64,000 nucleotides of DNA. Origin: Flavobacteriales bacterium (GTDB taxonomy: Bacteria; Bacteroidota; Bacteroidia; Flavobacteriales_C; GCA-002722245). The notes under the pieces were generated by a model. It searched no databases, was not told the origin of the DNA, and saw nothing but the letters and a program-made list of their open reading frames with translations. The translations under genes were made by a program, and so were the position numbers. Positions 8,054 to 17,454 of the stretch are shown one piece after another (position 1 is the stretch's first letter; every line of letters begins with the position of its first letter). The stretch is from positions 66,960-130,959 of the forward strand of contig PBEC01000001.1 in the NCBI GenBank assembly GCA_002717515.1. The letters run 5' to 3'.

Positions 8054-10612
8054 ATGAAGTGGTTTAAACGAATTTTCTTACTCATTACTGGTTTGATCGT
8101 TCTTTTTGTGGGATCTGTTGCGTTTATTGGGACACAATATGAAAAAGAGATTATTGACTATGTTAAGCATGAATTAGGAAAACAACTCAATCGAGAAGTT
8201 AAAGTTGGAAAGATTGAATACAGTTTATTTTCAAGTTTTCCGAATGTATCTGTTGACTTAATAAATCTTGAGACGTACAGTTATAAATTGGGAGATGTCC
8301 CTTTTGTAAAATTGAATAAATTACACTTGGTTTTTGATATTATCCCGTTGATTCAAGGTGAGTTTGAAGTTGGGAAAATCATATTGGAAGAGGGGGAAGT
8401 AAATATTATTTACAATAATAAAGGAGACGGAAATTTCAATATAATTAAGGACAGCCCCAATACAAGTGCTTCAAAAAAAACGTTTAGTGTTGAACGAGTA
8501 CAACTTAATAACGTTAGTGTTTCTTATCAAAATTGGAAGGAAGGAGATAGTTATAAAGTCGATTTTGATGATTGTGTAGTATTTCCAAGTTCTATTATAG
8601 ATTCTGTTAAAACAAAAGTTGAACTAGTTGGTAATGCTCCATTTATTAGCGTTGGAAATTATGTCACAAAAAAACCGATTAACCTGGATGGTGAACTACA
8701 ACTCCTGGTAAAAAAAGAATCACTGAATTTTAAATACTACGGACAGTTTGGTTCAGGAGAGGCCAACTTAGAGGGCTGGGTTGGATTTTTAAATACTAAT
8801 CAAAAATGGGATTTTAAGTTTGAATTATTAAATCAAAATACAGCCGATCTTTTAGCTACTTTGCCAAATGAATTTAAAAATTCGACATTAAGTTCTTTAA
8901 ATGGAAACCTTTCAGCAGAATTTACAATGAAAGGAGAAAAATCAAAATCAAAATATCCACCTATAAATGTAGCGTTTAATTTTTCGAACGGACTATTTCA
9001 GGTGGAAAAAGAAAAGTTTTCAAAAATATTTCTAAAAGGTGTTTATTACCAGCCGAATGCGAAAAATATTTCAGGAGCAACTTTCAAAATTGATAACTAT
9101 TCGTTGAATTATAGCGGTATAGATGTTTCTGGAAATGCAAATATAAAAGAGTTGAAAAGACCTATAATATCAGCAAAAGTTCAGTCAAGTTTAGATTTGC
9201 ATCATCTCCATGATTTGATTTTGAAAGATGAGTTTAAAGTTCTTACAGGGAGTGCTTATTTTGATATGAATTTATCAGGAAGGTTAGTTGAAATTTTTCA
9301 AAACCAGAAAAAAAAGGATTTGAAATTGTTCAAATCCAGTGGTAGTATAAACCTATCTAACGTGAAGGTTCAACCTGTCGATTTTGATTATCCAATTGAG
9401 ATAAAAAATGGAAAACTTGACTTTAGTAATTCAGATTTATTACTGGATTCCTTTACGGGAAAAATATTGTCGAGTTCTTTTTCAATGAATGGTAGAATAA
9501 AAAGTTATTTGAAAACAATTTTTGAAGATGAACCCCTATCGTTTGATGCAGATTTAAAAATGGATAAAATGATTTTAGATGAATTCGTTTCAGATACTAC
9601 TAGTCATGAAAGTTCCGAATATCAATTTAATTTACCTAAGTCTATTAGATTAAAAACTAATCTTGAATTGGGTGAATTTAGGTTTAGAAAATTCATAGCA
9701 AATCAAGTTGTGGGTCAAATGAGTTTAAATCATCAGGAATTATCTTTTAAAAATGTATCTATGAATACATGCGACGGTACGGCTCACATAGTAGGTGTTG
9801 TTAACGCTGAAAAACCCGATAAAATACTCTTTAACTGTTCTTCAGATTTTCAAAATATAGATGCGGAAAAAGCATTTGCCCAATTTGAGAATTTTGGTCA
9901 AGATGTTTTGCTCCAAAAACACGTAAAAGGAAGGATATCAATCAAATCGATTCTGCGGGCAGAATCTGATAAACAATTGAATGTTTTTGAGGAAAAAATT
10001 CAAACCGAATCTCAATTGTTAATTCACAATGGAGAGCTTATTTCTTTTGAACCCCTTGTAGAATTACAAGAATTTTTAAAGGAAGAACTGAAACTAAAAT
10101 TTAATTTGAGTCATTTAAAGTTTGAAACGTTAAAAAACAATATAAACATTAATAATGGAGTAATTACGATTCCCGAAATGGCGATACGTTCAAGCGATAT
10201 TAATTTAGATGTTTCTGGAAAACATTCTTTCAATCAAGACATTGATTACCTTTTAAAAATCAAACACAATGAAATTTTTAAAGCGAATAAACAGAATAAA
10301 ATAGATGCAGAATTTGGAGTAGTTGAGAACAATGATAAAACTGCAACTCTTCCCTTGAGAATGAAGGGAAATATAGAAGATCCTAAATTCAGTTATGACA
10401 CAAAAGAAAAAATAAATTTGATTTCAAAATCCTGGAAACAAGAGGGTCAACAAATAAAAAAGGTGTTTATCGATGAATTTGGAGGCATTTTTAAATCAAA
10501 GAAAGATAAATCAACTAAGGATGAGAGTGATCCTTTGAACAATTCCTCATCCAAAACACAAACTATAATTCATTGGGATGAGGATGAGGATGAGGATGAG
10601 GATGAAGAATAA
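8054..10612 (+). CDS. AsmA-like inner-membrane-anchored envelope protein
   Basis: The product has 852 residues from the ATG at 8054; an in-frame TTG lies 6 nt upstream. A single N-terminal membrane anchor (residues about 5-27, FLLITGLIVLFVG) is followed by the AsmA-type opening (VKHELGKQLNREVKVGKIEYSLFSSFPNVSVDL) and a very long repetitive beta-rich region ending in the AsmA C-terminal module (ISIKSILRAESDK to KGNIEDPKFSY). AsmA-family proteins form long periplasmic bridges implicated in lipid transport to the outer membrane. The C-terminus is an acidic tail encoded by a hexanucleotide repeat. The gene ends 3 nt before the histidine kinase start, so the two form an operon. Confidence 0.85.
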   Translation: MKWFKRIFLLITGLIVLFVGSVAFIGTQYEKEIIDYVKHELGKQLNREVKVGKIEYSLFSSFPNVSVDLINLETYSYKLGDVPFVKLNKLHLVFDIIPLIQGEFEVGKIILEEGEVNIIYNNKGDGNFNIIKDSPNTSASKKTFSVERVQLNNVSVSYQNWKEGDSYKVDFDDCVVFPSSIIDSVKTKVELVGNAPFISVGNYVTKKPINLDGELQLLVKKESLNFKYYGQFGSGEANLEGWVGFLNTNQKWDFKFELLNQNTADLLATLPNEFKNSTLSSLNGNLSAEFTMKGEKSKSKYPPINVAFNFSNGLFQVEKEKFSKIFLKGVYYQPNAKNISGATFKIDNYSLNYSGIDVSGNANIKELKRPIISAKVQSSLDLHHLHDLILKDEFKVLTGSAYFDMNLSGRLVEIFQNQKKKDLKLFKSSGSINLSNVKVQPVDFDYPIEIKNGKLDFSNSDLLLDSFTGKILSSSFSMNGRIKSYLKTIFEDEPLSFDADLKMDKMILDEFVSDTTSHESSEYQFNLPKSIRLKTNLELGEFRFRKFIANQVVGQMSLNHQELSFKNVSMNTCDGTAHIVGVVNAEKPDKILFNCSSDFQNIDAEKAFAQFENFGQDVLLQKHVKGRISIKSILRAESDKQLNVFEEKIQTESQLLIHNGELISFEPLVELQEFLKEELKLKFNLSHLKFETLKNNININNGVITIPEMAIRSSDINLDVSGKHSFNQDIDYLLKIKHNEIFKANKQNKIDAEFGVVENNDKTATLPLRMKGNIEDPKFSYDTKEKINLISKSWKQEGQQIKKVFIDEFGGIFKSKKDKSTKDESDPLNNSSSKTQTIIHWDEDEDEDEDEE
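10577..10606 (+). repeat. GATGAG hexanucleotide repeat encoding an Asp-Glu tail
   Basis: Four exact GATGAG units plus one GATGAA unit at the 3' end of the AsmA-like gene encode alternating Asp-Glu. Unit loss or gain would keep the frame and change only tail length. Confidence 0.9.
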
Positions 10613-10615
10613 AAG

Positions 10616-11755
10616 ATGAATATTTACAGAAAGAAACAATGGTGGAAGGTTTTTTTGCTAATTGGGGCAATTATAATTGCTTTTGCATCTTTGACTTACA
10701 CAAACTCTCTTGTAAAAAGGCTTGCGAAAGAGGAGAGTAAAAAAGTTCAGCTTGTTGCTGAAGCAACAAAAAGGCTTATTTCAGAGTCGGGAGACATTAC
10801 TTTTTATCACGACATCATTATTGGTAATTCAACTGTTCCCGTAATTTTGGTAGATGAAGGAGGAAATGTTATTACATGGAGGAATTTAGATTCAATTAAA
10901 GTTTTGGACAATCCTGGTTATTTATCGAGTAGGTTGATGGAAATGAAATCCAAAGCAAAGCCAATAGAAATACCGGTTTTTGATGGTGAGAAGCAGTACA
11001 TTTATTTCGAACACTCCATACTAATAGATATGCTCGCTTATTATCCTTATATGCAGTTATCTGTAATTGGTTTATTTGTAGTCATAAGTTATTTTGCATT
11101 TTCAAGTTCAAGAAATGCTGAACAAAATCAGGTTTGGGTGGGGATGTCGAAGGAAACGGCACATCAATTAGGTACACCGCTATCTTCTCTATTGGGTTGG
11201 GTTGAGTATCTGAAATCAACTAAAGTTGATTCTTCAATTGTTGAAGAAATAAGTAAAGATGTTTCAAGATTAGAGACAGTTACAGATCGATTTAGTAAAA
11301 TTGGCTCAGATCCAAAATTTGAAAATGTTTCAGTTAAAGCAACTATGGATAACGTAATAGATTATTTGAGATTGCGAATTTCAGATAAAATCAAAATTGA
11401 AATAGAAGGAGACGAAGAATATTATTTAAATCTCTGTGTCCCTCTTTTTGAATGGGTAATTGAAAATCTTACAAAGAATGCTGTTGATGCGATGGGGGGG
11501 AATGGTGATTTTTTAATTCGAATTAAGAAAATAGATCAAAAATTGATGATTGATTTTTCGGATACAGGAAAAGGTATTCCCAAAAACGATTTTAAAAAGA
11601 TTTTTAAACCCGGTTTCACTTCAAAAAAGAGAGGATGGGGTCTAGGGCTTTCACTGGTGCGTAGGATTATAGAGGACCATCATTATGGAAAGATCTATGT
11701 TAAATCTTCTGAAATAGGAAAGGGAACTGTTTTTAGAATAGAGATGCCGATTTGA
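10616..11755 (+). CDS. Orphan membrane sensor histidine kinase
   Basis: The product has 379 residues. Membrane segments lie at about 11-30 and 140-160, enclosing a small extracytoplasmic sensor of about 110 residues. The phosphoacceptor box is KETAHQLGTPLSSLLGW with His183; having Gln-Leu-Gly-Thr-Pro after the His departs from the common HELKTP. The ATPase domain has an N box (ENLTKNAVDAMG), a G1 box (DTGKGIP) and a G2 region (GWGLGLSLVRRIIEDHH). No response regulator is adjacent. It lies 3 nt after the AsmA-like gene, which suggests a link to envelope state, but the signal is unknown. Confidence 0.88.
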   Translation: MNIYRKKQWWKVFLLIGAIIIAFASLTYTNSLVKRLAKEESKKVQLVAEATKRLISESGDITFYHDIIIGNSTVPVILVDEGGNVITWRNLDSIKVLDNPGYLSSRLMEMKSKAKPIEIPVFDGEKQYIYFEHSILIDMLAYYPYMQLSVIGLFVVISYFAFSSSRNAEQNQVWVGMSKETAHQLGTPLSSLLGWVEYLKSTKVDSSIVEEISKDVSRLETVTDRFSKIGSDPKFENVSVKATMDNVIDYLRLRISDKIKIEIEGDEEYYLNLCVPLFEWVIENLTKNAVDAMGGNGDFLIRIKKIDQKLMIDFSDTGKGIPKNDFKKIFKPGFTSKKRGWGLGLSLVRRIIEDHHYGKIYVKSSEIGKGTVFRIEMPI

Positions 11756-11810
11756 TGAATAGACCAGACTCTATTCTATGAAAGGGTTCTATATATAGTT
11801 CATTATCCGA

Positions 11811-13097
11811 CTAGTTTAAATATTTCTGTAAGTCAAAACCTAAATCTGACCTGAAATACTTTTCCTCCCAATCAATAATTTCTGTGTTTTTATAGCTTTG
11901 CTTTAATGCTTCATTGAAATCTTTACCATAAGAAGTTACGGCTATGACTCTGCCGCCATTCGTAAAAACCTTCCCGTTATCTTCTTTTGTTCCCGCATGG
12001 AATATGATTGAACCTTCAGTTTTATCTAAACCTGAAATTTCATGACCTTTTTCATAAGCTTCCGGATAACCTCCTGAAACCATAATTACTGTTGTTGCAG
12101 ACTTATCTTCAAACTCAACCTCAATATCCCTTAATTTTTCATCTGCTACGGCTTGCATGATTTCAAGAAGATCGGTTTTAAGCCTGGGCATTACTACTTC
12201 TGTTTCGGGATCTCCCATTCTTACATTGTATTCCACTACTCTTGGGTTTCCATCATCATTCATTAACCCAATGAAAACAAATCCCTTGTAGGGAAGGTTT
12301 TCTTTTTTAAATCCATCAATGGTGGGGATTACCACTTCCTCTTCTACACGTTTCATAAAATTATCATCAGCGAAAGGGACCGGTGATATTGCTCCCATCC
12401 CTCCAGTATTTAATCCTGTATCACCCTCACCAATTCTTTTGTAATCTTTCGCTTCAGGTAAAATCACATAATCTTTTCCATCTGTAATAACAAAAACAGA
12501 TAGTTCAATACCACTCATAAATTCTTCGATAACAACTTTCCTGGAAGCATCTCCAAATTTAGCGTCAGCAAGCATTGCTTTTAATTCTTTTTTGGCCGCG
12601 GTTAAATCATTAAGAATTACAACTCCCTTTCCTGCAGCTAAACCATCCGCTTTTAAAACATAAGGAGGGTTTTGCGTTTCTAAGTAATTTAGTCCTTTTT
12701 CCAATGTTTCTTTGGTAAATGACTCGTAGCCTGCTGTTGGAACATTATTTCTTTGCATAAAACGTTTTGAGTACTCCTTTGAACCTTCCAGCTGGGCTGC
12801 TTCTGCCTGAGGTCCAATAATAGGAATGTTTTTGATTTCTTCATCTTTCAGAAAAAAATCAACAACACCATTCACCAAAGGATCCTCAGGACCAACAATT
12901 ACAAGGTTGATATTGTTTGCCAATACAGCCTTTTTAATTTCATTAAAGTCGTTTACATCAATATTGAGATTTTCGGCAAGTTCTGTTGTCCCTGCATTTC
13001 CGGGTGCTACATACAATTTTGAGAGTTTTGGGCTTTGTGCTAATTTCCAACTAATGGCATGTTCTCTTCCTCCAGATCCAAGTACTAATACATTCAT
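11811..13097 (-). CDS. purD: Phosphoribosylamine-glycine ligase (GAR synthetase)
   Basis: The product has 428 residues from the ATG at 13097, which puts MNVLVLGSGGREHA at the N-terminus as in known PurD; an in-frame start 9 nt upstream is less likely. It joins glycine to phosphoribosylamine with ATP in purine synthesis. The ATP-grasp fold is complete: VIVGPEDPLVNG, the GSKEYSKRFM region, PYVLKADGLAAGKGVVI as ATP-binding loop, GDTGLNTGGMGAISP, and the Mg-binding EYNVRMGDPETE. It is a single gene converging on the histidine kinase. Confidence 0.97.
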   Translation of the reverse strand: MNVLVLGSGGREHAISWKLAQSPKLSKLYVAPGNAGTTELAENLNIDVNDFNEIKKAVLANNINLVIVGPEDPLVNGVVDFFLKDEEIKNIPIIGPQAEAAQLEGSKEYSKRFMQRNNVPTAGYESFTKETLEKGLNYLETQNPPYVLKADGLAAGKGVVILNDLTAAKKELKAMLADAKFGDASRKVVIEEFMSGIELSVFVITDGKDYVILPEAKDYKRIGEGDTGLNTGGMGAISPVPFADDNFMKRVEEEVVIPTIDGFKKENLPYKGFVFIGLMNDDGNPRVVEYNVRMGDPETEVVMPRLKTDLLEIMQAVADEKLRDIEVEFEDKSATTVIMVSGGYPEAYEKGHEISGLDKTEGSIIFHAGTKEDNGKVFTNGGRVIAVTSYGKDFNEALKQSYKNTEIIDWEEKYFRSDLGFDLQKYLN

Positions 13098-13275
13098 ACA
13101 AATCAAATTTTTACTAAATTAATAAATATGTTCTTTTCCTAACCTAAAGTGTTTATTGCAAAAAAAAAATATCATCACGAATTTAAATTCTGATTACGCC
13201 AAAAGCATACTCGAATTGTTCTAATGAGTTGATTTAAAGTAATTTGATGAATTTCATGAAATAAACTATTAATAA

Positions 13276-13307
13276 TTTGTGTGGTTTAAATTAAACTCGT
13301 ACTTTTG
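13276..13307 (+). promoter_or_regulatory. Predicted promoter of the rplM-rpsI-rpsB-tsf operon
   Basis: TTTG (13276-13279), a 20-nt spacer, then TACTTTTG (13300-13307), an exact match to TAnnTTTG. Transcription would start near 13312 and give a leader of about 42 nt before the GTG start of rplM. Confidence 0.65.
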
Positions 13308-13319
13308 TCGCCCATTTTT

Positions 13320-13332
13320 CTGCAAAGTGCAG
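13320..13332 (+). promoter_or_regulatory. Leader hairpin upstream of rplM
   Basis: CTGCA (13320-13324), loop AAG, TGCAG (13328-13332) forms a 5-bp stem in the predicted leader, ending 22 nt before the start codon. Ribosomal protein leaders for L13 exist in other bacteria; whether this is one is an inference. Confidence 0.3.
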
Positions 13333-13354
13333 AGCTAATTAAAACTATAGTATA

Positions 13355-13810
13355 GTGGATACATTAAGTTATAAAACAATTTCGGAGAACGCAGGAACAA
13401 CGAACAAAGAATGGTTACTTGTTGATGCAGAGGGACAAACTTTAGGACGTTTAGCTTCTACGGTTGCAAAATTAAGTAGAGGTAAACATAAGGCGGGATT
13501 TACTCCTCATGTTGATTGCGGTGATAACGTTGTTGTTGTAAACGCCGATAAAGTTTCACTATCTGGCGATAAGTGGAGTGAGAAAAGGTACATAAGATAT
13601 ACTGGTTACCCAGGTGGTCAAAGGGTTCTGTCTGCAGAACAGTTGTTGGAGAAACATCCAACTGCCTTAGTAGAAAAAGCAGTAAAAGGAATGTTGCCTA
13701 AGAATAAATTGGGTAACGCTATTCATAAAAATCTATTTGTTTACGCTGGGGCAGAGCATAAACAAGAAGCTCAAAAGCCCAAAGCAATTAATATTAACGA
13801 TATTAAATAA
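13355..13810 (+). CDS. rplM: 50S ribosomal protein L13
   Basis: The product has 151 residues. The start is a GTG at 13355, giving [12 protein letters not shown], the usual N-terminus of this protein in Bacteroidota. L13 is an early-assembling large-subunit protein. Signatures include [17 protein letters not shown], the [18 protein letters not shown] block, [12 protein letters not shown], and [12 protein letters not shown]. It heads the rplM-rpsI-rpsB-tsf transcription unit; rpsI follows after 5 nt. A promoter and a small hairpin sit upstream. Confidence 0.97.
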   Translation: MDTLSYKTISENAGTTNKEWLLVDAEGQTLGRLASTVAKLSRGKHKAGFTPHVDCGDNVVVVNADKVSLSGDKWSEKRYIRYTGYPGGQRVLSAEQLLEKHPTALVEKAVKGMLPKNKLGNAIHKNLFVYAGAEHKQEAQKPKAININDIK

Positions 13811-13815
13811 AAAGA

Positions 13816-14202
13816 ATGGAAGTAGTTAATACTATCGGAAGAAGAAAGTCTGCTGTTGCAAGAGTTTACCTTAAAGAAGGAAACGGACAGATTACTATCA
13901 ATGGAAAAGATCAAAAAGAATATTTTACATTGGAACAGTGGTTGTTTAAATTGAATCAGCCTTTCGCATTAACGGATCAAGAAGGTAAATTTGATGTTAC
14001 TGTGAATGTTAAAGGAGGTGGATTTACAGGACAGGTTGAGGCTATCCGTTTAGGTATATCAAGAGCCTTAGTTCAGCTTGATGAAGAATCAAAGCCGGCA
14101 CTAAAAAAAGAAGGGTTGATGACAAGAGATCCAAGGATGGTTGAGCGTAAGAAGCCTGGTCAGAAGAAAGCGCGTAAGAAATTCCAATTCTCGAAGCGTT
14201 AA
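13816..14202 (+). CDS. rpsI: 30S ribosomal protein S9
   Basis: The product has 128 residues, standard length. The N-terminal block [19 protein letters not shown], the central [20 protein letters not shown], and the basic tail [14 protein letters not shown] that ends in the conserved Lys-Arg reaching the P-site tRNA are all present. It is spaced 5 nt from rplM and 33 nt from rpsB, in the universal L13-S9 pair. Confidence 0.97.
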   Translation: MEVVNTIGRRKSAVARVYLKEGNGQITINGKDQKEYFTLEQWLFKLNQPFALTDQEGKFDVTVNVKGGGFTGQVEAIRLGISRALVQLDEESKPALKKEGLMTRDPRMVERKKPGQKKARKKFQFSKR

Positions 14203-14235
14203 TAGTAAACTACGAATTAAAGAATTATTTAGAAT

Positions 14236-14979
14236 ATGGCTACTGCAAATTATAAAGAGTTATTAGAAGCTGGGTGTCATTTTGGACACTTAACAAGAAA
14301 ATGGAATCCGAATATGGCTCCTTACATTTTCATGGAAAAGAATGGGATTCATATAATTGATTTAAACAAAACTGTTGCAAAACTTGAGGAAGCGTCGGCT
14401 GCTTTAAATCAAATTGCAAAATCAGGTAAAAAGATTCTTTTTGTTGCTACTAAAAAACAAGCAAAAGATTTAACGGCTCAGAAAGTTGAACAAATTAACA
14501 TGCCTTTCATTACTGAGAGATGGTCAGGGGGGATGCTTACCAACTTTGCAACTGTAAGAAAAGCAGTGAGAAAGCTTAATTCTTTGGAAAAGATGGAGAA
14601 AGATGGAACTTTTGAAAAGATTTCAAAGAGAGAGCGTTTATCTAAGTCAAGACAAAAAGATAAGTTAAACAAAACGATTGGTTCTATTTCTGATTTGAAT
14701 AGGTTACCAGCTGCCTTATTCATAGTAGATATTCATAAGGAACATATTGCTGTAGCCGAAGCAAAAAAGTTGGGTATTCCAACATTTGCAATTGTTGACA
14801 CAAACTCAAACCCTAATGAGGTTGATTTCGCAATACCAGCAAATGATGACAGTTCTGCATCTGTAGCAAAAATTTTAGATGTGGTTTGTTCTTCTATAGC
14901 AGCAGGTTTAGAGGAAAGAAAGGCTACTAAGGAGGCTGCAAAGAAAACTGAAAAAGTAGCAGACGAGAACGAGGCTTAA
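14236..14979 (+). CDS. rpsB: 30S ribosomal protein S2
   Basis: The product has 247 residues. It has the opening LLEAGCHFGHLTRKWNPNM, the IIDLNKT block, WSGGMLTNFATVRKAV, and the C-terminal PTFAIVDTNSNPNEVDFAIPANDDS motif. The end is an Ala/Lys/Glu-rich tail. S2 binds the small-subunit head and helps recruit S1. It is followed after 32 nt by tsf, the standard rpsB-tsf arrangement. Confidence 0.97.
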   Translation: MATANYKELLEAGCHFGHLTRKWNPNMAPYIFMEKNGIHIIDLNKTVAKLEEASAALNQIAKSGKKILFVATKKQAKDLTAQKVEQINMPFITERWSGGMLTNFATVRKAVRKLNSLEKMEKDGTFEKISKRERLSKSRQKDKLNKTIGSISDLNRLPAALFIVDIHKEHIAVAEAKKLGIPTFAIVDTNSNPNEVDFAIPANDDSSASVAKILDVVCSSIAAGLEERKATKEAAKKTEKVADENEA

Positions 14980-15011
14980 TTGATATAATTATACATTCAA
15001 AAAAAGATAAA

Positions 15012-15836
15012 ATGGCAACTGCTGAAATTAGTGCAAAAGATGTTTTCAAATTAAGAAAGCAAACTGGTGCTGGTATGATGGATTGTAAAAAGGCATTACA
15101 AGAGTCCGATGGTGACTTTGATGCAGCAATCGACTATTTAAGAAAAAAAGGACAAAAATTAGCAAATAAAAGAGCTGATAGAGAGGCTTCCGAAGGGTAT
15201 GCTTTAGCCAAGGTTTCCGGTAAGAAAGGTTATCTTCTTGTGCTTAATTGTGAAACAGATTTCGTTGCAAAGAATGAGGACTTTGGAAAATTGGTTGAGT
15301 CCTTTTTAGATGTAGCGATTGAAAATGGTGCTTCCAATTTGGAAGAATTGCTTTCGTCTTCAATTGATGGAATCACTGTTGCTGAAAAGGTTACCGAACA
15401 AACTGGTGTAATTGGTGAGAAATTAGAATTATCTTATTACGAAGTTGTTGAAGGAGAAACGGTTTATGGATACAATCATCCAGGAAATCAAATAGCAACT
15501 CTTATAGGTTTAAGTGAAGAAGTTGATCAAATTTATGCTAAGGATTGCGCTATGCAAGCCGCGGCAATGGCTCCTGTTGCAATTGATGAGGAGGGTGTGT
15601 CACAAGAAATCATCGATAAAGAAATTGAAATTGCTAAAGAATTACTAAGACAAGAAGGAAAGCCTGAAAAGATGATTGACCAGATTGCTCAAGGTAAATT
15701 GAAAAAGTTTTTCAAGGAAAACACCCTGTTGAACCAAGCTTTTATTAAAGATAATAAGAAATCTATTAAGCAATATTTAGCAGAGGCCTCAAAAGATCTA
15801 ACGGTTGTTTCAATGAAAAGATTTTCAATGAAATAA
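15012..15836 (+). CDS. tsf: Elongation factor Ts
   Basis: The product has 274 residues, normal length. The N-terminal UBA-like domain (VFKLRKQTGAGMMDCKKALQ) is followed by the core LNCETDFVAKNEDF motif, which contacts EF-Tu, and by DCAMQAAAMAPVAI. It catalyses GDP release from EF-Tu. The gene is last in the rplM-rpsI-rpsB-tsf unit and is followed by a strong terminator. Confidence 0.97.
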   Translation: MATAEISAKDVFKLRKQTGAGMMDCKKALQESDGDFDAAIDYLRKKGQKLANKRADREASEGYALAKVSGKKGYLLVLNCETDFVAKNEDFGKLVESFLDVAIENGASNLEELLSSSIDGITVAEKVTEQTGVIGEKLELSYYEVVEGETVYGYNHPGNQIATLIGLSEEVDQIYAKDCAMQAAAMAPVAIDEEGVSQEIIDKEIEIAKELLRQEGKPEKMIDQIAQGKLKKFFKENTLLNQAFIKDNKKSIKQYLAEASKDLTVVSMKRFSMK

Positions 15837-15856
15837 AAAACAATAAAATAAAAAAA

Positions 15857-15883
15857 AGCTACCAATCAGGTAGCTTTTTTTTT
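15857..15883 (+). terminator. Intrinsic terminator after tsf
   Basis: The stem AGCTACC / GGTAGCT (7 bp, 5-nt loop) is followed by eight T residues. Confidence 0.9.
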
Positions 15884-15991
15884 GCTTGTTAATTTCTATT
15901 CTAATAATTATCAAAATAAAAGAAATAAACTTTGTAATTTAACCCTTCAGAAAGAGCTCTTATTCGAGATTCTGTAATAAAATAAATATTA

Positions 15992-16702
15992 ATGAAGTAT
16001 AATCGAGTTTTACTAAAGTTGAGTGGAGAGGCTTTGATGGGAAGCGGAAATTACGGAATAGATCCCAATAGATTGTCGGCATATGCATCTGAAATAAAAG
16101 CCGTTGTTGATAGCAATGCTGAGGTTGCCGTTGTTATTGGTGGTGGGAATATTTATCGAGGTATGCGAGCTGAAAAAATGGGGATTGACAGAGTACAAGG
16201 AGATTATATGGGAATGTTGGCTACTGTTATAAATGGCATGGCACTACAAGCTGCATTGGAGGGGATTGGAGTGGATACTCGTTTACAGACTGCAATTAAA
16301 ATGGAGCAAATAGCAGAACCATATATTAAGAGAAGAGCGACTCGACATTTAGAAAAAGGAAGAGTTGTTATTTTTGGTGCAGGAACCGGAAACCCATATT
16401 TTACGACGGATACTGCTGCAACATTAAGAGCTATTGAAATAGGGGCAGATGCAATATTAAAAGGAACTCGAGTTGATGGTATTTATACTGCAGATCCTGA
16501 GAAGGATAGTGATGCAAAAAAATACGATAAAATTTCTTTTTCAGAAGTTTATGAAAAAGGATTAAATGTCATGGATTTAACTGCATTTACTCTCTGTAAT
16601 GAAAATAAATTACCAATAGTAGTTTTTGATATGAATAAGCCTGGTAATTTAAAAAATGTTCTATTAGGAAAAGAAGAAGTAGGAACTTTAGTTGAATTTT
16701 AA
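15992..16702 (+). CDS. pyrH: UMP kinase
   Basis: The product has 236 residues. It phosphorylates UMP to UDP and belongs to the amino-acid-kinase fold. Motifs: [11 protein letters not shown] at the N-terminus, [11 protein letters not shown], the [20 protein letters not shown] block, [12 protein letters not shown], and [16 protein letters not shown]. It is paired with frr 11 nt downstream, as in most bacteria. Confidence 0.97.
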   Translation: MKYNRVLLKLSGEALMGSGNYGIDPNRLSAYASEIKAVVDSNAEVAVVIGGGNIYRGMRAEKMGIDRVQGDYMGMLATVINGMALQAALEGIGVDTRLQTAIKMEQIAEPYIKRRATRHLEKGRVVIFGAGTGNPYFTTDTAATLRAIEIGADAILKGTRVDGIYTADPEKDSDAKKYDKISFSEVYEKGLNVMDLTAFTLCNENKLPIVVFDMNKPGNLKNVLLGKEEVGTLVEF

Positions 16703-16713
16703 ATATAATTGTT

Positions 16714-17277
16714 ATGACTGAAGAAGTACAGTTTGAATTGGAGTCTGCACAAGAAGCAATGCAGAAATCATTAGAAAGATTAGATCAGGAGCTAACAAAA
16801 ATTAGAGCAGGTAAGTCAAATCCATCAATGCTTTCAAGTGTAAAAGTTGATTATTATGGAGCTCTTACACCTTTGGCTCAGGTTGCCAATGTAAGTACAC
16901 CTGATACAAAAACATTAACGGTTCAGCCTTGGGAAAAAAGTATGTTGGAGCCAATATCAAAGGCGATAATTGATTCGAATTTGGGTTTGAATCCGCAGAA
17001 TAATGGAGATGTAATTATTATTTCCATACCTGCACTTACAGAGGAGAGAAGAAAAGATTTGAGTAAACAGGCAAAAGCAGTTGGAGAGGATGCTAAAGTT
17101 GCCATTCGATCGGCACGTAAAAACGCCAACGATGGAGTTAAGGCTCTAAAGGATGACGGGTTACCAGAGGATGCTCAGAAAGATGCTGAAACAAAAGTTC
17201 AGAATTTAACCGATAAATATGTCGCAAAGGTAGATTCAATTATTGCTGCCAAAGACAGGGATATTATGACGGTATAA
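16714..17277 (+). CDS. frr: Ribosome recycling factor
   Basis: The product has 187 residues, standard size. With EF-G it splits post-termination ribosomes. It has the tRNA-mimicking two-domain organisation: ELTKIRAGKSNPSMLSSVKV at the start of the helical bundle, YGALTPLAQVANVSTPDT in the small domain, and RRKDLSKQAKAVGEDAKVAI. It is second in the pyrH-frr unit and followed by a terminator. Confidence 0.97.
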   Translation: MTEEVQFELESAQEAMQKSLERLDQELTKIRAGKSNPSMLSSVKVDYYGALTPLAQVANVSTPDTKTLTVQPWEKSMLEPISKAIIDSNLGLNPQNNGDVIIISIPALTEERRKDLSKQAKAVGEDAKVAIRSARKNANDGVKALKDDGLPEDAQKDAETKVQNLTDKYVAKVDSIIAAKDRDIMTV

Positions 17278-17310
17278 TATAAAATTATTGTAATGAAAAT
17301 ATATTATAAA

Positions 17311-17336
17311 AAGCTCTCTATTAGGGAGCTTTTTTA
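17311..17336 (+). terminator. Intrinsic terminator after frr
   Basis: The stem AAGCTCTC / GGGAGCTT (8 bp with one G-T pair, 5-nt loop) is followed by a T run. Confidence 0.85.
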
Positions 17337-17454
17337 ATAGTGTATCCCAAGGTTATTAACAACTTTTCAACATTATAAGAAAAACACCTCACATTAATTG
17401 AGATAGCGTAGGATAAAGCGTAAACTTGTACTCTATTCCAAATTATTTATCCAA

